A stretch of DNA of 64,000 bases from Castellaniella sp040276065. GTDB taxonomy: Bacteria > Pseudomonadota > Gammaproteobacteria > Burkholderiales > Burkholderiaceae_B. The stretch's first letter is position 1. Each line of letters opens with the position of its first letter. The translations under genes were made by a program, and so were the position numbers. Where the stretch lies: contig NZ_JBELOI010000009.1 in assembly GCF_040276065.1 (NCBI RefSeq), forward strand, positions 62,001-126,000, in the 5' to 3' direction. Shown here piece by piece: positions 50,975-58,962 of the stretch. The notes beneath the pieces are model-generated. The model saw nothing but the letters and a program-made list of their open reading frames with translations, ran no database searches and had not been told where the DNA came from.

Positions 50975-52531
50975 TTGTCTGTCGACCTTCACGACCTTTC
51001 CCGGCGCTTATTCGCTACGGCAAACCAACTCTGGACAAACACAGAGTTACGGCCGGATCAATACGCCCAGCCGGTGTTGGCATTGATTGCCCTTCGGCAA
51101 ATGGAAGCCAGATTTAATGTTGTCGATGCGGAGCTTCCTCGTGGTGGCCGACTGGGTAATCCGACCCCTCCCGACTACCATGCGAAAGGTGCGATTTTTC
51201 TTCCACCACATGCTCGCTTTTCTTATCTGATCGGCCTGCCTGAGACGGAGAACCTGGCGGAAGCGCTGAACAAGGCGATGCAGGCAATCACTGAGCACAA
51301 CCCTGATCTGGCGGGAGTCCTACCTCAAGGTTACGGGACTTTGCCCAACTCAGTGCTGCGCGAACTTCTACGGCTACTGCAACCCTTGGAGATTGATGGC
51401 GATGCGTACGGGTTGATCTTTGAGTACTTCATGGGAGAGTTCGCTTCCGCCTTCATGCAGAAAGGTGGCGAATACTTCACCCCCAGCTCCATCGTGAGGC
51501 TCATCGTTGAGGTAATAGAGCCCTTCTACGGCCGCATCTTTGATCCTGCCTGCGGCTCCGGAGGTATGTTCGTGCACTCGGCTGAGTTCGTGAAACGACA
51601 TAACGAAAACCCCGCCAGAGCCATCAGCATCTACGGTGTAGAAAAGATGGCTGACACGCAAAAGCTGTGCCGGCTTAACCTCGCCGTTCACGGGCTTTGG
51701 GGCGATATTCGCGTTGCCAGTAGCTATTACGAGGATCCCCACCAGATGGTGAGGAAGTTCGACTTTGTCATGGCCAACCCTCCGTTCAACCAGAAGGAGG
51801 TGGATACCACCCGCCTGATGAACGACGCAGGACGCGTGGATGCTCGTTTTTCACTGGGGGTGCCGAGTGTTAACAATGCGAACTACCTTTGGATTGGCTT
51901 GTTCAATGCGGCGCTCAATGAGACGGGCCGTGCCGGTTTCGTAATGGCCAACTCAGCCTCGGATGCAGGTAACTCCGAACGAGAAATGCGCAGGAAATTG
52001 GTAGAAAGCGGAGCCGTTGACGTCATCATCTCCACCTCGCCCAATATGTTCTTCACCGTCACTCTTCCTGTGACTCTGTGGTTCCTGGACAAGGGCAAAA
52101 AAGGGAGCGCCCGCGAGGACCAGGTTCTCTTTATTGACGCTCGCCATATTTTCCGCCAAGTCACACGAGCCCATCGAGATTTGACCCCTGAGCAGATCGA
52201 ATTTCTCGGTAATATCGTTCGGCTGTGGCGAGGCGACACCGTTGAATCGGGGGCTGGTAGTGTTAAGGATATGGAGGTGCATTTCGGCGATGGGATCTAT
52301 AAAGACATTGCTGGCTTGTGCAAAGCAGTTGGCCGTGCCGATATTGCTGAACAAGATTGGAGCCTGAACCCGGGCCGATATGTGGGTATTGCCGCTGGGG
52401 AACGGCCTGACGAAGAAGATTTTCGCGAACGGCTAGAGGCGTTGCAAGAGGAGCTAGAAGGGCTGAATGCCGAAGCCGAACGGTTGCAGAGTTTGATCGC
52501 AGCAAGTGTTGCTGAGGTGCTGGCAGGATGA
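50975..52531 (+). CDS. hsdM: Type I restriction-modification DNA methyltransferase subunit HsdM
   Basis: 518 residues. The TTG at 50975 is chosen because GAGGT lies 7 bases upstream and the N-terminus (SVDLHDLSRRLFATANQLW) fits the family. N6-adenine methylase motifs: FDPACGSGG (189-197) for SAM binding and NPPF (268-271) for catalysis, with the N-terminal helical domain before them and a coiled-coil end (LEALQEELEGLNAEAERLQS). It overlaps hsdS by 4 bases. The 240-base gap upstream contains the operon promoter and one copy of the dispersed palindromic motif (50801-50817). Confidence 0.95.
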   Translation: MSVDLHDLSRRLFATANQLWTNTELRPDQYAQPVLALIALRQMEARFNVVDAELPRGGRLGNPTPPDYHAKGAIFLPPHARFSYLIGLPETENLAEALNKAMQAITEHNPDLAGVLPQGYGTLPNSVLRELLRLLQPLEIDGDAYGLIFEYFMGEFASAFMQKGGEYFTPSSIVRLIVEVIEPFYGRIFDPACGSGGMFVHSAEFVKRHNENPARAISIYGVEKMADTQKLCRLNLAVHGLWGDIRVASSYYEDPHQMVRKFDFVMANPPFNQKEVDTTRLMNDAGRVDARFSLGVPSVNNANYLWIGLFNAALNETGRAGFVMANSASDAGNSEREMRRKLVESGAVDVIISTSPNMFFTVTLPVTLWFLDKGKKGSAREDQVLFIDARHIFRQVTRAHRDLTPEQIEFLGNIVRLWRGDTVESGAGSVKDMEVHFGDGIYKDIAGLCKAVGRADIAEQDWSLNPGRYVGIAAGERPDEEDFRERLEALQEELEGLNAEAERLQSLIAASVAEVLAG

Positions 52532-53784
52532 AAGCCTGGGAGACTGTAGAGCTTGGGCAACTTGCGGAGTTCCGAAATGGTCTGAACTATTCAGCTGCCA
52601 ATGCCGGATCGGGACTTGCTGTGGTTGGCGTTTCTAACTTTCAACAGAACTCATTTGTTAATTTTGCGTCTCTTGACGAGCTAGATCCATCGGCGCTCTC
52701 TACCCCAACTGCTCTCATTCATAAGGATGACATCCTATTCGTCCGCTCCAATGGCAATCGTGAGTTAATTGGGCGTTCTCTGTTTGTGCTCCGTGAGCCA
52801 CCAAAACCGACTTCACATTCAGGATTCACCATAAGGCTCCGCTTCACAGACGAAAGAGCTTACCCAAGGTTCTTCGCATATGTACTGCGTGGAGGTGTGG
52901 TTCGCCAACAGTTGTCTAACCAGGGCGGTGGCACCAACATCAACAATCTAAATCAAGGAATTCTGGCTCGATTAAGGGTTCCGATTCCTCCATTAGAAAC
53001 CCAACACAGAATTTCTAGGATTTTAGAGTTTTATGACAATCTGATCGAGGTCAATCAACGCAGAATTGCCGTGCTAGAAGAAATGGCTCGCGGGCTATTC
53101 TCTGAATGGTTCACCCATCTGCGTTTTCCTGGTTACGAGGAGGTTCCTATTAAGGAGGCTCCTGATGGAAGGTTACCGAAGGGGTGGGCGTACGTTAGAT
53201 TGGGGAGTATTGCCTCACTTAACTCAGCGTCTTTAAAGCCCGCAACTGCACCAACTAAGATCGGATATATTGACATTGCATCTGTCTCGCCGGGCCGAAT
53301 CGATGCTATCAACTGGATGGCGTTTTCGGACGCACCAGGGCGAGCGCGTCGAAAAGTTCAAGATGGCAGTATTTTGTGGTCAAACGTACGCCCAAATAGG
53401 CGCTCATTCGCGCTGGTGCTTAACCCAATATCGAATGTTATCGCCTCTACGGGATTTACTGTTCTGGATTCTCATGAAATTTCATTTGCATACCTCTATC
53501 ATTGGGTTACGTCCGATGACTTCGTGGGCTATCTCGTTGGAAACGCTCAAGGTGCAGCATATCCAGCAGTAACCGGTGCAACATTTGAACGTGCAATGGT
53601 GCTGTTACCTACAAAGAGCCTCGTGGATCGTTATACCGTAGTTGTTGAGCCAATGCTTAGACTGATTGACCAGATACAAAAGGCCAATGTAAAGCTTGCT
53701 GCCTCCCGAGACCTACTTCTCCCCCGCCTAATATCTGGCCAGCTTTCCGTCGATCAGGCTGAAAAGGAATTGGAGATTATTTGA
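52528..53784 (+). CDS. hsdS: Type I restriction-modification specificity subunit HsdS
   Basis: 418 residues with two target-recognition domains (WETVELGQLAEFRNGLNYSA, about 1-150; GWAYVRLGSIASLNSASLKP, about 215-370), each followed by a conserved helix (IPPLETQHRISRILEFYDNL; RYTVVVEPMLRLIDQIQKAN). They determine the two halves of the recognition site. Overlaps hsdM (ATGA) and is followed one base later by hsdR. The lower GC here is typical of exchanged HsdS genes. Confidence 0.94.
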   Translation: MKAWETVELGQLAEFRNGLNYSAANAGSGLAVVGVSNFQQNSFVNFASLDELDPSALSTPTALIHKDDILFVRSNGNRELIGRSLFVLREPPKPTSHSGFTIRLRFTDERAYPRFFAYVLRGGVVRQQLSNQGGGTNINNLNQGILARLRVPIPPLETQHRISRILEFYDNLIEVNQRRIAVLEEMARGLFSEWFTHLRFPGYEEVPIKEAPDGRLPKGWAYVRLGSIASLNSASLKPATAPTKIGYIDIASVSPGRIDAINWMAFSDAPGRARRKVQDGSILWSNVRPNRRSFALVLNPISNVIASTGFTVLDSHEISFAYLYHWVTSDDFVGYLVGNAQGAAYPAVTGATFERAMVLLPTKSLVDRYTVVVEPMLRLIDQIQKANVKLAASRDLLLPRLISGQLSVDQAEKELEII

Positions 53785-53785
53785 T

Positions 53786-56700
53786 ATGAATTCCCTGTCT
53801 CTCTCCAGTGAGTTTTCCGAAGACGGTGCGGTAGAGCAACCCGCGCTGGCGCTGTTCCAGCAATTAGGCTGGCAGCATATCAATTTGATGGAAGAAAAAC
53901 TGGGGCAAGACAGCTTCACCGGCCGCACTAGCTTCCAGCAAACCTGGCTCCCTGCTCGGCTACGGTCGGCTCTCACCAAGCTCAACCCGGATTTGCCTGT
54001 TGATGCCTTGCAACTCGCAGAAGAGGTCCTCACCCAGGATCGATCCTCCCTGGCGCCTATAGCAGCCAACCGCGAGCTTTATTACTTACTGCGAAACGGC
54101 GTGCGGGTAGAGGTGAAGCGTCCAGAGGACGGTAAAAACGAAACAGTCACTGTGCAGGTAATCGACTGGAAGGACGCAAGCGCCAACGAGTTCCTAGCCG
54201 CTAGCCAGGTTTGGATCACAGGGGTGCTGCACAAACGGCGACCAGACACCATTGGGTTCGTCAACGGCATACCGCTATTGCTGGCCGAGTGGAAGGCGCT
54301 TTCCAAACCGGTCTACAACGCTTACGACCAAAATCTCCGCGACTATCGCGACACCATCCCCCAGCTATTCCCATTTAACGGCTTTGTGATCCTCTCGAAT
54401 GGCCATGAGTCATTGATGGGTGGCTCTCATACGGATTTCGAGTTCTTTGCCCCCTGGAAACGCCTTGATGAGGACGGGCCGGAAGACCCAAGCCTCCAGA
54501 CGATGCTTCAAGCCACATGCGAGCCGGTGCAATTTCTGGACCTGCTTGAGAACTTCGTATTGTTCGACGAAACCAAGAATGGCCTCCGCAAGATCATTGG
54601 CAAATACCATCAAGTACTAGGGGTTAACCGTGCCATGGCGGCAGTGGACCACGTCAGGCAGAACAAAGGCCGCTTGGGGGTGTTTTGGCATACCCAGGGT
54701 TCAGGAAAGTCCCTTTCGATGGTGATGTTTGCCGAGAAAGTGCTGCGCCGCGTAGGAGGGAATTACACGTTCGTGGTCGTGACTGACCGCACCGAGCTGG
54801 ATGACCAGATTGCGGGCCAATTTGCCTCTGTTAGCGCTCTGACCAAGGACACGCAACAAGTCCAAGCCAATAGCCGGACACATCTGCGAGAATTGCTGGC
54901 TGGTAACGAGCGCTACGTCTTTACACTGATCCAGAAGTTCTCGACGGCTGACCGAGAGCCCATGCCGGTGCTTTCCGAGCGTTCTGACATCATCGTGATC
55001 ACCGATGAAGCGCACCGAAGCCAATACGATCAGTTGGCCGCTAACATGCGTGCAGCGCTGCCCAACGCAGCCTTCATGGGCTTCACTGGGACGCCACTGA
55101 TTCAAGGGGAGGACAGCCGTACCCGAGAGGTGTTCGGTGACTATGTGTCCATCTACGATTTTGCCCAATCTGTGCGAGATGGGGCAACGGTTCCGCTTTA
55201 CTACGAGTCCAGAAAACCCGAGCTTCAGCTTAATTCGGAGGAACTCAAAGAAGAGTTGGGTGAGTTGCTAGACAACGTAGAACTGAGCGAAGAGCAGGAA
55301 AAAGCACTTCAGCGTCAATTCGGCCGGCAATATACGCTCATTACCAACCCAGATCGTCTCGATAAGGTAGCTGATGATGTAGCCCAGCATTTTGCAATGC
55401 GTGGCTATCGAGGCAAAGCGATGTTCGTCGCCATCGATAAGGCAACGGCAGTTGCCATGTATAACCGCGTCAAAGCAGCTATCAATAGACAAATTGAGGC
55501 CGACGAACGGGCTCTCAAGACTGCGCATGAAGCGGAGGGTGCTGCCATTGCTGACAGGCTACTATGGCTTCGAGAGCTCGATATGGCTGTGGTCGTGAGC
55601 CAAGGTCAAAATGAAATCGACGACCTCAAGCATAAAGGGCTCAATATCCTGCCGCACCGAGAGCGGATGCAGAAAGAGAACCTAGAGGAAAAATTTAAGG
55701 ACAAAGACGACCCCTTAAGGATTGTTTTCGTCTGCGCAATGTGGATCACTGGCTTCGATGTACCTAGCATCGGTACTGTCTACCTAGATAAGCCGATGAA
55801 GAACCATACGCTCATGCAAACCATCGCGCGCGCTAATCGCAACGCGCCAGGCAAGACAAGTGGGGTGATTGTTGATTACGTCGGCGTGTTCAACAATCTG
55901 CAAAAAGCCCTAGCCATTTACGCGGGTAGCGGGAATAGCACAGATGGGGATAAAGGCCCCATCAAAGATAAGGAAGACCTTGTTAAAGCACTAGAAACTG
56001 CGCTCGAACAGGCAAAAGATTTTACGCAGCCTCTAGGTGTCAATGCCAGTGCCATCATGAACGCAGACGCAGTTTCCCGCTTGGTGTTGATTGCCAAAGC
56101 CGTGGAAATACTGGTTGCACCTGATGATCTACGTAGGGAGTTTATCCAGCTTGCGGGAGCCGTAACGAAAGCATATAAGGCGCTGCTACCAGATGAGCGA
56201 GCAGCCCCCTACCTCAAATCGGTCGCAGTCTTCCACATGTTGGCGGATGCAGTCCGAGCTAAGCTTGGTCCCATTGATATTTCCGCCATTGAAGCGAAGA
56301 TTGCTGAGCTGCTGGACGAAAAGCTGGAGGGCGTAGCCATTCTCACTCCTATTATCGAGGGAGCCGGCGCAGAAGGTCGAGTCGATCTTTCAGGTATTGA
56401 CTTCGAAAAGTTGGCCAGCTTATTCAAGACAAGTCCTAGGGTCGCTGCAGAGCGAGCAAGGGAAGAAGCAGAAAGGAAGGTCAGGGACATGGCGGAAGCC
56501 AATCCGACCCGAATCAATCTTGTTGAAAAGCTAGAAAAGCTGGTTGCCGAGTACAACGCAGGCTCTATTGACGCAGAAAAATTCTTCGATGCGCTCAAGG
56601 AGTTCGTCTCCGGACTATCCGAGGAAGAACAGCGAGGCGCTCGAGAAGGTCTGACAGAAGAGGAACTGGCTATATTTGACCTCTTGACCACCCCGGAGCC

Positions 56701-56956
56701 TAAGCTCAATAAGGCTGAAGAAGCGGAGGTAAAACGGGTAGCTAGGGCATTACTAGATAAGCTTCACGCCCTAGTGGATGGCGTGGATTGGTTACGCGGC
56801 CAGGAAACCCGGGGCGCTGTATGGTCGGAAATTCGCTTGAGATTGAACGAATTACCGCAGGAGCCCTATCCAGACGCGCTCTGGAACGCAAAGGTCAACG
56901 AGGTATGGAGTTTCGTAACACGGCGCTATGCAGACGGCAGTATGAGGCTGAATTAA
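53786..56956 (+). CDS. hsdR: Type I restriction enzyme motor/nuclease subunit HsdR
   Basis: 1056 residues. The N-terminal nuclease domain has the PD-(D/E)xK elements (NGVRVEVKRPED, GIPLLLAEWKA), the two RecA-like helicase domains have Walker A (WHTQGSGKS, about residue 305), DEAHRSQYD (about 407), FTGTPL and the C-terminal motif VI (QTIARANRNAPGK). A helical C-terminal domain binds the methylase complex. Complete and apparently active; last gene of the hsdMSR operon. Confidence 0.96.
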   Translation: MNSLSLSSEFSEDGAVEQPALALFQQLGWQHINLMEEKLGQDSFTGRTSFQQTWLPARLRSALTKLNPDLPVDALQLAEEVLTQDRSSLAPIAANRELYYLLRNGVRVEVKRPEDGKNETVTVQVIDWKDASANEFLAASQVWITGVLHKRRPDTIGFVNGIPLLLAEWKALSKPVYNAYDQNLRDYRDTIPQLFPFNGFVILSNGHESLMGGSHTDFEFFAPWKRLDEDGPEDPSLQTMLQATCEPVQFLDLLENFVLFDETKNGLRKIIGKYHQVLGVNRAMAAVDHVRQNKGRLGVFWHTQGSGKSLSMVMFAEKVLRRVGGNYTFVVVTDRTELDDQIAGQFASVSALTKDTQQVQANSRTHLRELLAGNERYVFTLIQKFSTADREPMPVLSERSDIIVITDEAHRSQYDQLAANMRAALPNAAFMGFTGTPLIQGEDSRTREVFGDYVSIYDFAQSVRDGATVPLYYESRKPELQLNSEELKEELGELLDNVELSEEQEKALQRQFGRQYTLITNPDRLDKVADDVAQHFAMRGYRGKAMFVAIDKATAVAMYNRVKAAINRQIEADERALKTAHEAEGAAIADRLLWLRELDMAVVVSQGQNEIDDLKHKGLNILPHRERMQKENLEEKFKDKDDPLRIVFVCAMWITGFDVPSIGTVYLDKPMKNHTLMQTIARANRNAPGKTSGVIVDYVGVFNNLQKALAIYAGSGNSTDGDKGPIKDKEDLVKALETALEQAKDFTQPLGVNASAIMNADAVSRLVLIAKAVEILVAPDDLRREFIQLAGAVTKAYKALLPDERAAPYLKSVAVFHMLADAVRAKLGPIDISAIEAKIAELLDEKLEGVAILTPIIEGAGAEGRVDLSGIDFEKLASLFKTSPRVAAERAREEAERKVRDMAEANPTRINLVEKLEKLVAEYNAGSIDAEKFFDALKEFVSGLSEEEQRGAREGLTEEELAIFDLLTTPEPKLNKAEEAEVKRVARALLDKLHALVDGVDWLRGQETRGAVWSEIRLRLNELPQEPYPDALWNAKVNEVWSFVTRRYADGSMRLN

Positions 56957-57028
56957 CTGTCCAAGATAGCTTAAAAACCATTCCCGTCACAATCGGTGGA
57001 CTGGGTCACTTGATCAAACTTGAATAAC

Positions 57029-58012
57029 TTACCGCATTTCGATTGCATCAACCCCAAGCTTCTGCTTCAGTGCCACCTCTTGTTCAGCAAGCCATGTTTT
57101 CGCTTTCTCCTTGCCGCCCTTGACCCCGGATTTTCGCATTGCAACCCCGGCACATCTGTAGCGATTGACCTTATCATTGATGAGGAAACAGAGCAAAAGG
57201 GGATCATTACCAAATAGCCTTTCCTCTAGATCAAGCAGCTGAGTACTCGATCTGATCACATGGTCATACTGACCCAGCCGACTTGCCAAAGCATTAACTT
57301 CATCGGCTTTTGGTTTTTCTCCAAGATGATCAGCTTCTTCGTGAGCACGCTCAACATCACTCATCACTGCATAGATAGACGAAAACAGCGAATGCCGCAA
57401 AAGGTCTAAACCAGCGAGCGCCCCGAGTCTCTGCTGAAAGTCACTTCGCTCACGCTTTGTTCGACCCTCGTCATCCGTGTACTCTCTATACCTAACCGCT
57501 GTCACAGTCACTACTGGTTGGCCCCGTTGAGCCATATCCTGAAGTATGCGCACAGTTGCTGTACCCATCTCGTCGGCAAACTCACTGACCCGACCTTCCA
57601 AAGCCTTCAACTGAGATCTCAGCTGCCCAATCCGCCCGAGCCGCATAGGTTTTTCTTGGACTTGAAGGAATATCGCAGACAAACGCTCCCGACGGCGCTT
57701 TTCATTGTTGTACTGGCTTCTATCAGCAATCAGGCGGGAATCTGCACCAAACTTGTCTTCAGCGCAATGGTTCCCAATTATTGTCACTGAGCCGTCTGAC
57801 AACTCAGCGACCCAGCCTCGTTTGTGGGGCTCACGGCATAGCTTGCCAGGCTGCTTCTCGTAGCAACACCGTACTTCCTCGTTAAAGTTGTAATCGCCAA
57901 TCAGGCGCTTGTAATTGACCTGATTGATCGGATTTTCTTCCGTGAAGGTAGGAAGCTCCCAAATTTCCTCGGGACTGGTGAACGTCTGAATTTCTATGAA
58001 CGGAGTAGCCAT
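57029..58012 (-). CDS. Unknown 327-aa protein with Cys/His cluster and coiled coil
   Basis: Start at ATG 58012 (MATPFIEIQTFTSPEEIWEL); the frame is open a little further. An N-terminal cluster (VRCCYEKQPGKLCREPHKRGW ... NHCAED, about 47-85; written here in part) could bind zinc. A helical middle (RSQYNNEKRRRERLSAIF, LGRIGQLRSQLKALEGRVSE) suggests a coiled coil, and DYVREY-like basic patches follow (YREYTDDEGRTKRERSDF). No family recognised. It converges on hsdR and could be an independent cargo gene. Confidence 0.6.
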   Translation of the reverse strand: MATPFIEIQTFTSPEEIWELPTFTEENPINQVNYKRLIGDYNFNEEVRCCYEKQPGKLCREPHKRGWVAELSDGSVTIIGNHCAEDKFGADSRLIADRSQYNNEKRRRERLSAIFLQVQEKPMRLGRIGQLRSQLKALEGRVSEFADEMGTATVRILQDMAQRGQPVVTVTAVRYREYTDDEGRTKRERSDFQQRLGALAGLDLLRHSLFSSIYAVMSDVERAHEEADHLGEKPKADEVNALASRLGQYDHVIRSSTQLLDLEERLFGNDPLLLCFLINDKVNRYRCAGVAMRKSGVKGGKEKAKTWLAEQEVALKQKLGVDAIEMR

Positions 58013-58141
58013 ACTCGGATGTCCAAAGCAAGCGCAATGCGTTGTGAACATTGTACTGTACAAATGCACAGTATCTAGCATTCACATATATCGCCACATG
58101 GGCATCCCGTCCTCCCCTCCCAATGTGAGGCGCCCGGAAAG

Positions 58142-58387
58142 TTACCGTTTCCGATTCGACTGAGAAACGACACTCCCAGCCAGAGTCTTCGTCCCGGCAG
58201 CCGAGCGGGAACTTGCCAAAGCGTGCGAGGCTTTCGGCTCCATCCTCGCGCCAGTCTGAGCTGTTGTGCCCGACTGTCTCAATGCTGAGCCGGCTAGCGA
58301 CTTCTGCCGTGCACTGGATGAAGGGCTGCTCAGCGTTTTAGCAGCAGTGGATGCCACGCGATGCGATGTTTGCTTAGTGTTAGCCAT
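58142..58387 (-). CDS. 81-residue Ser/Ala-rich repeat protein
   Basis: Begins MANTKQTSHRVASTAAKTLS and consists of two imperfect repeats of the type VAS-AAKTLSS...KSLAGSALRQS and ASHALASS...KTLAGSVVSQS, ending in basic RKR. Related small proteins with this KLAGSALSQ-like repeat occur in other mobile DNA, from memory, without known function. GGAG precedes the ATG by 7 bases. Confidence 0.6.
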   Translation of the reverse strand: MANTKQTSHRVASTAAKTLSSPSSSARQKSLAGSALRQSGTTAQTGARMEPKASHALASSRSAAGTKTLAGSVVSQSNRKR

Positions 58388-58418
58388 TTGTTGGCTCCAT
58401 AGACCCCAGGCGGGAAAG

Positions 58419-58521
58419 GAATGGCCGTTACCGCTGGGGCGAGATACGCGGCCATTCTGTCAATGTTACATCTAAATTTCTACATGTTGTGCTTGATTTA
58501 ATTAAAAACCACAATATGTAG
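58419..58521. promoter_or_regulatory. Two inverted repeats upstream of the 81-residue gene
   Basis: GAATGGCCG (58419-58427) pairs perfectly with CGGCCATTC (58449-58457), loop 21 bases. Further out, CTACATGTTGTG (58480-58491) pairs with CACAATATGTAG (58510-58521) with one mismatch around an AT-rich centre. They lie in the gap between the 81-residue gene and the right-end repeats and probably are operators or a structured leader. No gene is seen in 58522-58642. Confidence 0.5.
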
Positions 58522-58776
58522 TGCTCACGCCACGAGGGTATGCCCTAAAAGGGCTGCGATGGAGAGGCTTTGCCGAAGTGGCAGGCGGCCCGAGCCAGAG
58601 AAAAGGTCGATGACTCTTCATAGCTGCCTGGGGGCCGAAAGCCGGAACAGAACTTTAATGTCACTGCCGATTTCGGGAACAGAACTTATTGTCACTTTGG
58701 GGCGTGTAACAGGGTCGAGTAGAAAAAACAGCTACATTCCCGGTCTATTGGCAGTTATTTCCACTAGTCATCCACT

Positions 58777-58785
58777 TTATCCACA
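58777..58785 (+). promoter_or_regulatory. Consensus DnaA box in the right transposon end (copy 1)
   Basis: TTATCCACA, an exact DnaA box, in the gap between the second and third right-end TnsB-type repeats. Confidence 0.65.
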
Positions 58786-58864
58786 GCCTAGGTTGTTTTC
58801 CCGCTCGGGAGCTGATTCATGACAACTCTCATAGGAGAACAGATCTTTATTGTCACTGCAAAAC

Positions 58865-58873
58865 TGTGGATAA
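58865..58873 (-). promoter_or_regulatory. Consensus DnaA box in the right transposon end (copy 2)
   Basis: TGTGGATAA on the plus strand, the reverse complement of TTATCCACA, between the third and fourth right-end repeats. With copy 1 it forms an inverted pair about 80 bp apart. Confidence 0.65.
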
Positions 58874-58958
58874 GTCCTTTTTGGAACAGAACTTATTGTC
58901 ACTAAACCGCCGGAACAGAACTATTTGTCACGGAACAGAACTTTAATGTCAGTGACCA

Positions 58959-58962
58959 GACC
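58959..58962. repeat. Transposon target-site duplication, right copy (gacc)
   Basis: Right-hand copy of the gacc duplication, followed by the uninterrupted pilN 5' region (CCCGATCGATATACGAGAAC). Confidence 0.7.

Larger units (their letters stand above)
32523..58958. mobile_element. 26.4-kb Tn7-like transposon inserted in pilN
   Basis: Both termini share the inverted sequence TGGTCACTGACATTAAAG, starting TG and ending CA, and continue into arrays of TnsB-type binding repeats. The interior encodes TnsA, TnsB, TnsC and TniQ in that order on the minus strand, which defines a Tn7-like cut-and-paste element with TnsA-mediated second-strand cleavage. Cargo fills both arms: HEPN-like, Mrr-like, AbiTii, DsbA-like and unknown genes on the left; NdpA-like, RelA/SpoT, type I restriction-modification and unknown genes on the right. 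The element is visibly less GC-rich than the host DNA. No CRISPR array, Cas gene, TnsE or second TniQ was found, so target choice rests on TniQ and possibly the co-regulated 352-aa protein. Confidence 0.95.
58643..58958. repeat. Right transposon end: six TnsB-type binding repeats
   Basis: Six copies of GGAACAGAACTTTAATGTCAC-like sequence, inverted relative to the left end: 58643-58664, 58674-58695, 58834-58856, 58883-58902, 58911-58931 and the terminal 58931-58951, followed by GTGACCA. The last three are nearly contiguous. This dense right end against a sparse left end is the Tn7-type asymmetry, which normally fixes end identity during transposition. Confidence 0.9.

Noticed and set aside
32523..58958. 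Possible CRISPR-associated transposon
   Set aside because: The regularly recurring short repeats lie only at the two ends, with a TnsB-site sequence and uneven spacing; no repeat-spacer array and no Cas-like protein were found in the element.
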